Source: Bacteroidota bacterium (lineage in GTDB: Bacteria; Bacteroidota; Bacteroidia; Flavobacteriales_F; PHOS-HE28). Taken from it: a stretch of DNA of 5,488 nt. The stretch covers positions 1 to 5,488 of the forward strand of contig CAUJFM010000205.1 in the NCBI GenBank assembly GCA_963169595.1, read 5' to 3'. Made by a program: the position numbers and the translations under genes. Positions 1 through 4,950 of the stretch are shown here, piece after piece. The notes below the pieces were generated by a model. That model worked only from the letters and a program-made list of their open reading frames with translations, was not told the origin of the DNA and did not search any database. Position 1 is the stretch's first letter, and the number at the start of each line of letters is the position of its first letter.

Positions 1-243
1 AGCCAGGGTTACCGCGGGTAGGGGCCATTTCCATGGTCGGGCTTGATCATCGCTCAAGTGGTATCCGCTGAGATCCACGGCGGATGACCCTGCATTGTGC
101 AACTCGATCCAATCCGTGGTCGCACCTTGTGTGTCCGATGCGTTGCCCAGGTTCTTGCTGCACGCCTCGTTCACGACCACCTGTCCAATTCCAGGTACGC
201 CCCAGAAGAGTGGTAGGAGCAGTAGCGTGAGGCGATGGTTCAT
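1..243 (-). CDS. Secreted lamin-tail-domain (CotH-type) protein, N-terminal part
   Basis: This is the first 81 codons of a gene that runs off the left edge. Residues 1-21 form a signal peptide: a short basic start, a Leu-rich core (LLLLPLF) and a likely cleavage around GIGQ/VVVNE, so the protein should be exported. From residue 22 the sequence reads as the start of a lamin tail (LTD) domain: VVVNEAC, then DWIELHN at 44-50, then DLSGYHLSDD at 57-66 and WKWPLP at 71-76. The run LSDD-x3-P-x-KW-x-x-P is typical of LTD domains at the front of secreted CotH-kinase-like proteins in Bacteroidota, which often end in a type IX secretion sorting domain. Neither CotH nor a sorting domain is visible here, so that part is inference. 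The ATG at 243 sits behind a purine-rich AGAGG and 32 nt after the Smr-1 stop, so the gene may be co-transcribed with GNAT and Smr-1. It could also be another LTD protein, for example a nuclease. Confidence 0.8.
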   Translation of the reverse strand, partial: MNHRLTLLLLPLFWGVPGIGQVVVNEACSKNLGNASDTQGATTDWIELHNAGSSAVDLSGYHLSDDQARPWKWPLPAVTLA

Positions 244-275
244 GGAGCCTCTGTTCGGTGAGGTGTATCGCGTTC

Positions 276-530
276 TTAATGCCTGAACCGCACGAACAAC
301 CGCCCGAAGTTATCACTGTCCTTGTCGATCCGGTGATACATCCGCTTGACGTGGGGCTGCTGAAGGAAGCGGATGACCTTCTTCTTCAGCTGTCCGCTGC
401 CCTTGCCCGGAATGATCTCCACGATGGGGATCCGCTTGTCCACGGCTTCCGCCATGATCTCGTTCAAGGCACGATCGATGTCCCGACCCTTGTTGTGGAT
501 GTCGTGCAGGTCGAGTTTCAATTTGGCCAT
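276..530 (-). CDS. Stand-alone Smr-domain protein, copy 1 (Smr-1)
   Basis: An 84-residue protein made of little more than one Smr (small MutS-related) domain. Smr domains bind or nick nucleic acids, either as the tail of MutS2 or as small free-standing proteins; recent work on several members points to RNA cleavage. Visible motifs are LDLHD at residues 6-10, matching the family LDLHG/R motif, and EIIPGKGSGQLKKKV at 38-52, matching the family HGKGxG loop. Two signature positions differ: D replaces the usual residue after LDLH, and P41 replaces the His of HGKG, so catalysis cannot be assumed. After the loop comes a conserved tail with RIDK and DNFGRLFVRF. The ATG at 530 follows the acetyltransferase stop by only 3 nt (TGA-TCC-ATG), so translation is probably coupled. 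A second copy with 59 of 84 identical residues lies at 1607-1861. The assignment to Smr is solid; the substrate is unknown. Confidence 0.85.
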   Translation of the reverse strand: MAKLKLDLHDIHNKGRDIDRALNEIMAEAVDKRIPIVEIIPGKGSGQLKKKVIRFLQQPHVKRMYHRIDKDSDNFGRLFVRFRH

Positions 531-533
531 GGA

Positions 534-818
534 TCACGCGCGCACGTCCGCGTACTCCTCTTTGCGTCGATCCATCATCTTCAGGGCGAACGGGCACAGG
601 GGTGAAACGCGAAGCTTGTTCTTCCGGGCATAGGCGATCGCCGCGTCGAGCAGTTTCATGCCCACGCCCTTCCCCTCCGAGCCGGGGAATCCTTCGGTAT
701 GCTCGATGATGATCCTTGCCGGGCCTGTGACCGAATACACCATCTCTCCGATCAGTTGGTCACTTTCCATGGCCAAGAAGGCTCCTGTATTGTCGGTGTG
801 GCGGTGGTCAATGGTCAT
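534..818 (-). CDS. Small GNAT-fold N-acetyltransferase, YidJ/NATD1 type
   Basis: A 94-residue protein of the short GNAT group known as COG2388 (Acetyltransf_CG, related to human NATD1). It should transfer an acetyl group from acetyl-CoA to an unknown amine. Seen in order: beta-strand segments FLAMESDQLIGEMVYSV (14-30), the family signature IIIEHTEGF (36-44), the acetyl-CoA pyrophosphate loop GSEGKGVGMKLL (46-57), an alpha helix to about residue 66, and the hallmark VSPLCPFALKMMDRR with a following EYADV (71-92). Its length is normal for this group, which lacks the N-terminal half of ordinary GNATs. The ATG at 818 is chosen because the family starts only a few residues before the first strand. 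It is the first gene of a probable operon with Smr-1, and it faces away from the spermidine-synthase-like gene across about 100 nt. The natural substrate of this subgroup is not known. Confidence 0.87.
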   Translation of the reverse strand: MTIDHRHTDNTGAFLAMESDQLIGEMVYSVTGPARIIIEHTEGFPGSEGKGVGMKLLDAAIAYARKNKLRVSPLCPFALKMMDRRKEEYADVRA

Positions 819-919
819 GGGTCGTGGATCAAGTGTGCGAAGATCGTGCAGCCGGTCCGGATGATCAGGGATCTATTGCCAACTTGCACCCATCGGTGTA
901 CGAAGACCGGCTGCTTCCG
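819..919. promoter_or_regulatory. Divergent intergenic region, candidate shared promoter
   Basis: About 100 nt separate the start of the minus-strand acetyltransferase (818) from the preferred start of the plus-strand methyltransferase-fold gene (920), so promoters for both should lie here. I could not find a convincing Bacteroidota promoter (TTTG / TAnnTTTG) in either direction. The region does contain a perfect 10-bp inverted repeat, listed separately. The call rests on gene orientation rather than on promoter motifs. Confidence 0.4.
848..914. repeat. Perfect 10-bp inverted repeat in the divergent region
   Basis: GCAGCCGGTC at 848-857 is the exact reverse complement of GACCGGCTGC at 905-914, with 47 nt between the arms. 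The right arm ends 5 nt before the ATG at 920 and the left arm lies about 30 nt before the ATG at 818. It could be a paired operator for a regulator shared by both genes, or an mRNA stem that hides the ribosome-binding region of the plus-strand gene. Chance occurrence is possible because both arms are GC-rich. Confidence 0.4.
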
Positions 920-1603
920 ATGAAGATGCGTATCAATAGGCTGCTCGATCGAGCACTGATCCCGGACAATGGGGGTGAACTCCTGTTCTACCAGCGCAGT
1001 GATGATTACACGATCGAAGTGGCCGGGATGACCGGTGAGTTGATGACCACCGCGCACCACGGTTCGGAAGATGCACTCGCTGAACTGGCGCTACGGAAGG
1101 TGAGGAACGCATCGGAGGCTAGTGTGGTGATCGGTGGGCTTGGTATGGGTTTCACACTGGCTGCCGTGCTGAAGATCGTGGGGATGAAGGGCAAAGTGAT
1201 CGTGGCCGAACTGGTGCCGCAGGTGGTGGACTGGAACAAAGGCCCCATGGGTGCCTTCGCCGGTTATCCGGTGAATGATCCGCGCACCATCGTGCATGTG
1301 GGGGATGTGCTGGACCTGGTCCGTTACGGAAGCGCTACCTACGACGCCATCCTGCTCGATACCGACAACGGTCCCGAAGGTCTTACACATGCGCGGAACA
1401 ACCGTTTGTATTCGCATCGTGGTCTACAGTCCGCGTACAACGCCTTGAAACCCGGTGGAGTACTGGCGGTATGGTCCACGCATGCACACGATCCATTCAC
1501 ACGTCGATTAGCGCTGGTCGGCTTCCGTGTGGAGGAACGGAAGGTACACGCGAATCGGGACAAAGGCACTAAGCATCATCTCTGGTTCGCCGTGCGGCCC
1601 TGA
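920..1603 (+). CDS. Spermidine-synthase-like Rossmann-fold protein
   Basis: A 227-residue protein with the class I methyltransferase / polyamine aminopropyltransferase fold. Visible motifs are the nucleotide-binding glycine loop VVIGGLGMGFTL (69-80), the acidic end of strand 2 in VIVAELVP (E97), GDV (128-130) at the adenine-binding position, and AILLDTDNGPEG (143-154), which aligns with the catalytic D-x-x-D segment of spermidine synthases. A later LKPGGVLAVWS is the usual strand-5 segment. It lacks the classical GGGDG loop and the N-terminal substrate domain is short, so it belongs to the SpeE-like family often annotated 'spermidine synthase' without proof of polyamine synthesis. The ATG at 920 is preferred over one at 824 because the extra 32 residues look unlike the family, while MKMRINRLLDRA fits it. 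It is the only plus-strand gene and ends 3 nt from the convergent Smr-2 stop. The substrate is unknown. Confidence 0.82.
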   Translation: MKMRINRLLDRALIPDNGGELLFYQRSDDYTIEVAGMTGELMTTAHHGSEDALAELALRKVRNASEASVVIGGLGMGFTLAAVLKIVGMKGKVIVAELVPQVVDWNKGPMGAFAGYPVNDPRTIVHVGDVLDLVRYGSATYDAILLDTDNGPEGLTHARNNRLYSHRGLQSAYNALKPGGVLAVWSTHAHDPFTRRLALVGFRVEERKVHANRDKGTKHHLWFAVRP

Positions 1604-1625
1604 GGCTCAGTGCTTGAACCGCACG
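1591..1625. repeat. Inverted repeat over the convergent gene ends
   Basis: CGTGCGG at 1591-1597 pairs with CCGCACG at 1619-1625, and inside it CTGAG-G-CTCAG at 1600-1610 is a palindrome holding both stop codons (TGA at 1601-1603, and TCA, read as TGA on the minus strand, at 1607-1609). Transcripts from either side could fold a hairpin here. There is no T-run after it on either strand and both arms lie inside coding sequence, so it is only a weak candidate for a shared terminator. Confidence 0.3.
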
Positions 1626-1861
1626 AACAACCTGCCGAAGTTGTCGCGGACCTTGTCGATGCGCTGGTAGGTCTTCTTCACCTCTGGTAGTTGCAGGAAG
1701 CGCAGCACCTTCTTCTTCAACTGCCCGCTGCCCTTTCCGGGGATGATCTCCAGCATATCGATGCGGCGATCGATGCAGTGGTCCATCGCCTCGCACAGCG
1801 CCCGGTCGATCTGGTCGCCCTTGTTGAAGTGGTCGTGGAGGTCGAGCTTGTGCTTGCTCAT
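1607..1861 (-). CDS. Stand-alone Smr-domain protein, copy 2 (Smr-2)
   Basis: An 84-residue Smr-domain protein, the same length as Smr-1 and identical to it at 59 positions. Seen motifs: KLDLHD (5-10), EIIPGKGSGQLKKKV (38-52) and the tail RIDK...DNFGRLFVRF. As in Smr-1, the usual HGKG His is Pro and LDLH is followed by Asp, so these changes are fixed in this small subfamily rather than being errors. The role is probably nucleic-acid binding or cleavage, as for Smr domains in general; this is family knowledge and not proven here. An upstream in-frame ATG at 1891 would add ten residues overlapping the previous gene. The ATG at 1861 is preferred because it matches the Smr-1 start and lies 5 nt after the stop of the DUF523 gene (TAG-CGGCC-ATG), indicating translational coupling. 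Confidence 0.85.
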   Translation of the reverse strand: MSKHKLDLHDHFNKGDQIDRALCEAMDHCIDRRIDMLEIIPGKGSGQLKKKVLRFLQLPEVKKTYQRIDKVRDNFGRLFVRFKH

Positions 1862-1866
1862 GGCCG

Positions 1867-2496
1867 CTACGCGAAGTACGTTTGATACCACTCCTTTTCC
1901 CAGTGATCGCGCTCATCGGTCAATGTGTGCGTACCGTCCAACAGGTCGCGGAGCATGCGCAACGAACGGTCATCGCGCTGGGAGATCACCGGGATGCCCG
2001 CACGGATCAACGCTGCGGCCGCCACGCCCGGGCCTTGTTGGTACAGCTTGTCCTTCGCGAAGCGTGAGCCCAGGTAGGTCACCGTGCTGCCGCACGCTCC
2101 GCTGATGTCCATCAGTATCGCCAGGTCCACCTGTTCACGCAAGGCCAGGTCTCGCATGGCGAGGGCGGCCTTCACCATGCCGGTGGTCCAGTCGGTGCCG
2201 TCCTCGGCCACGGACCGTGCCTTGCCGTCCAGCACATCGAAGCCGTTGCCGCCATGGTTGTCGGGCGTCATGCGCGGCGTTCCGAAGGAAAAGTCCTCGG
2301 GGCAGAACATCACCAAGCGCACCTCGGGGCGGGCCAACCAGCTACGGAGCGATGCGTGATCACCATTGGTGCCACCATCAACACCGCAGCCCACTCCGCC
2401 CAGGCAAGCGCTCAGCAGGACCACCAGCGGGCGGTCCACCGTAGGCTGCGGGCGCATGAAAAAGTCCGGTGGCGGAAGGTGTGCGGGCCGCTCCAT
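1867..2496 (-). CDS. DUF523 / TudS-like iron-sulfur protein
   Basis: A protein of up to 209 residues in the DUF523 family (COG1683). Seen in order: VVLLSACLGGVGCGVDGGTN (25-44), matching the family VSACLxGxxxRYDG start; FCPEDFSFGTPR (64-75), matching VCPExxxGLPxPR; a Thr/Asp-rich DGTDWTTG (99-106); DLAILMDISGACGS (124-137), matching the family AILKxxSPSCGS; and GVAAAALIRAGIPVIS. Cys31, Cys65 and Cys135 sit where the founding member TudS, a thiouracil desulfurase, binds its iron-sulfur cluster. A sulfur-removing activity is therefore possible but inferred, since the family is broad and this copy is divergent (MDISGACGS for KxxSPSCGS). The start is uncertain: ATG at 2496, or ATG at 2457 (residue 14), which removes a Pro-rich leader and fits the family length better. 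Smr-2 follows after 5 nt; the HipA remnant ends 27 nt upstream. Confidence 0.78.
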   Translation of the reverse strand: MERPAHLPPPDFFMRPQPTVDRPLVVLLSACLGGVGCGVDGGTNGDHASLRSWLARPEVRLVMFCPEDFSFGTPRMTPDNHGGNGFDVLDGKARSVAEDGTDWTTGMVKAALAMRDLALREQVDLAILMDISGACGSTVTYLGSRFAKDKLYQQGPGVAAAALIRAGIPVISQRDDRSLRMLRDLLDGTHTLTDERDHWEKEWYQTYFA

Positions 2497-2523
2497 GCCG
2501 CAAGGTAGTTGTGCTCTTCGCTT

Positions 2524-3087
2524 TCAGATCCGCGTGCGCAGCATCCCCTTGATCACCTCGGTCTGCTTCACGTCCATCTCCGCCTTCTTCGCGAAGGTCT
2601 TCCACTTCTTCACCCCGGCCACCACTTCATCGATGATCGCATCGGCCTTCTTGATGTTCATCTCCTTGGCCACGGCCAGCAGGTCGTCGCGGGTGATGTC
2701 CGAGCGCTTGCCGCGCACGCTCATCTGGTGCTGCTTCAGCCAGATGTTCGCGGGGTTGTAGGCGAAGGTGATGTCGTAGGCAGGGCTGAGGTGCCACTCG
2801 CCCTGCGGGTCCATCAGGAAGGAAGTGTTCTTCGTGTGGTCATCGCAGTTGCGGGCGATGACGTGAAGCACTTGCGGCAGAAGAACACCACGGCATCGGG
2901 GTTGGGCAGGCCCGGCAAGCGCATCAGCCCTTAGGCCTCTTCGTAGCTGTAGCGCACCGGATCGTTGAAGCCCATGTGGGCCACCCAGCAAAAGCGTGGC
3001 CATGTGCAGGCGCACTGCCTCGCAGGTCCTGCCATGCCGGTCGAAGCGCTGGGTGAGGAAATGCGCGCGGCCCTGTTCCTCCAGCAA
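2524..3087 (-). pseudogene. HipA-like kinase fragment, truncated and frameshifted
   Basis: This is the C-terminal part of a HipA-type Ser/Thr kinase, the toxin half of HipBA-like modules. Homology begins near 3087 with LLEEQGRAHFLTQRFDR and ends with the normal C-terminal helices before the TGA at 2524. The catalytic motif VIARNCDDHTKN (2827-2862) and the metal-binding LSPAYDIT with AYD (2773-2781) are intact. About 250 N-terminal residues, including the ATP-binding lobe, are missing and no HipB is present. The middle is scrambled: near the AAAA at 2990-2993 the frame slips, so the family segment AHMGFNDPVRYSYEEA is encoded in another frame; that frame meets TAA at 2931-2933 and slips back near 2880-2886. 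Because the two slips cancel, an open frame of 187 codons remains (with a TTG start), but about 35-40 residues of it are nonsense. It is almost certainly inactive. Part of the damage could be assembly error at homopolymers. Confidence 0.8.
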
Positions 3088-3180
3088 CGCTTCGCGTTCG
3101 CCCTTCTCGCGGCTGGTCTTGAACTTCTCGTTGGCTTGCTGCTACAGAATGATCCCACTGCGGCCGAAGTACGGGGTGTT
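3088..3180 (-). other. Junction between serine hydrolase and HipA remnant
   Basis: These 93 nt separate the hydrolase TAA (3181-3183) from the first recognisable HipA residues. On the minus strand, in frame with both neighbours, they read NTPYFGRSGIIL, then a TAG, then QQANEKFKTSREKGEREA running into the HipA homology. I do not recognise the first segment. The normal HipA N-terminal domain and ATP-binding lobe should lie here and are absent, so a deletion or recombination breakpoint probably falls in this stretch. No insertion-sequence end or direct repeat was seen. Confidence 0.4.
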
Positions 3181-4836
3181 TTACTTCACCCGCTTTCCCT
3201 CCATCTCACCGCCCTGCCGGAAGGTGAGCCTGTTCACGGTGCCATCGGCCTCGGGGTGGAAGGTCATGCTGGCATCCACCACGGTGAGGAAGAACTCATG
3301 CGGCGCGGAGCCGAACACCTCGAACTCCTGCTGGCCGGTGGCGCGTACGAAGAAGCGGTCGCCCTCAGTACGGAATGTCAGTGTGAAGCCGGGGGCCAGT
3401 TCATATTCGCCCACGTAGGGTTGCAGATCGGCGTGCTGCAGTGCGATCGCCTTGCGCACGGGCAGGGGCTTGTCGGTCCGGGTCAGCATTTCTTCATGGT
3501 CGCGTGCTTGGAACAGGGCTCCGGTCACCTTGCTGTCGGCGCGTTGGAAATGCAGGTTGATCACATCATGCGTGTAAATGAAGCGGTCCTCACCCAAATA
3601 CCGGAGATCGAAGCGGCCGCCCCCTTGGCGCTGTGCATGCAAGCCATGGACGTCGGCCGTGATGTAGCGCTCCACACCGTCCGCGTTCACGTACACCCCG
3701 GTGTATTGTTGCGCCAGTTCGGCCGGTAGTGGCTGTTCGGCTCCACCATACGGTTTGCCCAGGGCGATCGCCGCCAGCTTGGGTGCCAGCGCCGAAGCAT
3801 CTGAGGATTCCCGGTTCACCAGCACCCCCACGAAGATCTCCTCCTGCGGCAGGTACACCACATTGCTCGTGGCACCGTCGATGCCGCCACTGTGCTCGTG
3901 TGTGGGACTTCCCTGCACGTTCATGAACATCCAGCCGTAGCCGTAATGGGAAAGCGAGCCATCCGCCAACCTGTGGTCCGTGAAGGCCTTTTCGCGCATG
4001 GCGGGTGAAAGCAAAGGGCCCTTGTGTACCGCCGTGTTCCACTTCCACAGGTCGCCCACGGTGCTGCGGATCGCGCCTGCACCGCGAGGCCAGGTGAGGC
4101 TGACCGGGGAAGCCGGTATCCAACCATCGCCTTCGGGCTGGTAGCCAAGGCCCGGTTCGTTCGGCAGCATGGCACTGGCCAGTGATGCGCTGCTCTCCGC
4201 CATGCCCGCCGGGCGCAGCAGGTGTTCCGCCACATAGTCCGTCCACGACATGCCGGAAGCCCGTTCCACGATGGCCGTGAGCAGGATGTAGCCGCTGTTG
4301 CTGTAGCTCCACTTCGTGCCCGGCTCGAATTCCAGCGGCAGGTCCTTGAAGTACGCGATCAGCTCGGGCAGCGTGGCCTCTTTGGCATAAGCCTCCGCAT
4401 GGTACAGCGGAAGGTCCGTGAAATTCGGTATGCCCGAGGTGTGCGTCAGCAGGTGCTCGATCGTGACCGGGTGCTCTTTCCTCGGGAAGTCCACGTACTT
4501 CTGGATCTCGTCGGTCACCTTCAACTTGCCCTGTTCCGCGAGTTGCAGGATCGCCACGCCGGTGAACTGCTTGGTTACGCTGCCGATGCGCAGTTGGCTC
4601 GCCGTGGTCAACGGCTTTTTCGTGGCCAAGTCGGCCAGGCCTATCGCACGTTCGTACAGCACCTGATCGCCCTTGGCCACCAGTACCACACCACCGGGCG
4701 CATCGGCGGTGAAGTGTTCGGCCAGGGCGGCGTCGAACAGGGCCTGATGGTCCGGGGTGGACTGGGCCGTTGCGAGGATCGGCGCAACCAATATGGCCGT
4801 GGCCAGGATACGGATGGTGCCGGTGATCGTAGTCAT
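3181..4836 (-). CDS. Secreted beta-lactamase-fold serine hydrolase
   Basis: A 551-residue exported hydrolase of the serine beta-lactamase / class C / esterase clan (Pfam Beta-lactamase). The N-terminus is a signal peptide: hydrophobic ILATAILVAPILATAQ, with likely cleavage near ATAQ/STP at residues 23-26. The catalytic domain spans about residues 30-370: S86-V-T-K89 is the nucleophile motif, Y178-S-N180 the YxN motif, and H315-S-G-G318 replaces the KTG box, as is usual in esterase- or peptidase-like members. HLLTHTSGIP (128-137) is a further family hallmark. The remainder holds two similar beta-rich modules, each beginning like a DUF3471/lipocalin-type domain: AQQYTGVYVNADG and LQPYVGEYELAPG. 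The family is diverse (esterases, D-amino-acid amidases, peptidases), so the substrate cannot be named, and true antibiotic resistance is unlikely. ATG 4836 is preferred because it puts the signal peptide at the start; ATG 4842, 4860 and 4890 are in frame. It is probably transcribed on its own after the mutase terminator. Confidence 0.9.
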   Translation of the reverse strand: MTTITGTIRILATAILVAPILATAQSTPDHQALFDAALAEHFTADAPGGVVLVAKGDQVLYERAIGLADLATKKPLTTASQLRIGSVTKQFTGVAILQLAEQGKLKVTDEIQKYVDFPRKEHPVTIEHLLTHTSGIPNFTDLPLYHAEAYAKEATLPELIAYFKDLPLEFEPGTKWSYSNSGYILLTAIVERASGMSWTDYVAEHLLRPAGMAESSASLASAMLPNEPGLGYQPEGDGWIPASPVSLTWPRGAGAIRSTVGDLWKWNTAVHKGPLLSPAMREKAFTDHRLADGSLSHYGYGWMFMNVQGSPTHEHSGGIDGATSNVVYLPQEEIFVGVLVNRESSDASALAPKLAAIALGKPYGGAEQPLPAELAQQYTGVYVNADGVERYITADVHGLHAQRQGGGRFDLRYLGEDRFIYTHDVINLHFQRADSKVTGALFQARDHEEMLTRTDKPLPVRKAIALQHADLQPYVGEYELAPGFTLTFRTEGDRFFVRATGQQEFEVFGSAPHEFFLTVVDASMTFHPEADGTVNRLTFRQGGEMEGKRVK

Positions 4837-4895
4837 GACCATGGGACGCACATCCGGCATGGGCCGGTTACACGGGTTGGAAGGTGGCATTGGGC
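4837..4895 (-). promoter_or_regulatory. Leader region of the serine hydrolase gene
   Basis: The gap between the terminator candidate and the hydrolase start must hold the hydrolase promoter if the terminator works. I found no good TAnnTTTG or sigma-70-like element and no clear Shine-Dalgarno. Three further in-frame ATG codons (4842, 4860, 4890) lie here, so part of it may be translated. The call rests on position only. Confidence 0.25.
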
Positions 4896-4935
4896 AAAAC
4901 GCGGAGCATCCACCTCGGCATGGATCACCGCGTTT
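4896..4935 (-). terminator. Intrinsic terminator candidate after methylmalonyl-CoA mutase
   Basis: Read on the minus strand, 16 nt after the mutase stop, AAACGCGG at 4935-4928 pairs with CCGCGTTT at 4903-4896 once the frame of the arms is set (plus strand: AAAcGCGG-type arm at 4897-4904 and CCGCGTTT at 4928-4935). After a small bulge an inner stem ATCCA/TGGAT (4908-4912 and 4921-4925) closes an 8-nt loop. The stem is followed on the minus strand by TTTTGCC, giving the classical GC stem plus U-run. The A-run on the other side means it could also act on plus-strand transcripts, though no plus-strand gene enters it. Confidence 0.6.
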
Positions 4936-4950
4936 GCGGCGTGCCCGGGA

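Noticed and set aside
258..605. Plus-strand open frame opposite Smr-1
   Set aside because: It is antisense to a clear Smr domain. A similar antisense frame appears opposite Smr-2, which follows from the paralogy and not from coding.
824..919. Upstream ATG at 824 as the start of the spermidine-synthase-like gene
   Set aside because: The added 32 residues look unlike the family, and the ATG at 920 gives a start that matches it. The longer form would also fill the whole divergent promoter region.
2524..3087. Functional HipBA toxin-antitoxin module or short HipT-type kinase
   Set aside because: The ATP-binding N-terminal lobe is missing, the middle is frameshifted, and no HipB-like helix-turn-helix gene is present.
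2965..3729. Long plus-strand open frame of 254 codons
   Set aside because: It lies antisense to the HipA remnant and the well-supported serine hydrolase, shows no recognisable domain, and is explained by the high GC content.
3590..4312. Minus-strand open frame of 240 codons in another frame of the hydrolase
   Set aside because: It overlaps the catalytic domain of the hydrolase in a different frame, and its His/Arg/Gly-rich composition is typical of a shadow frame.
3181..4836. Antibiotic-resistance beta-lactamase
   Set aside because: The KTG box is replaced by HSGG, and the protein is much longer than true class C enzymes; it fits the broad serine hydrolase/esterase group better.
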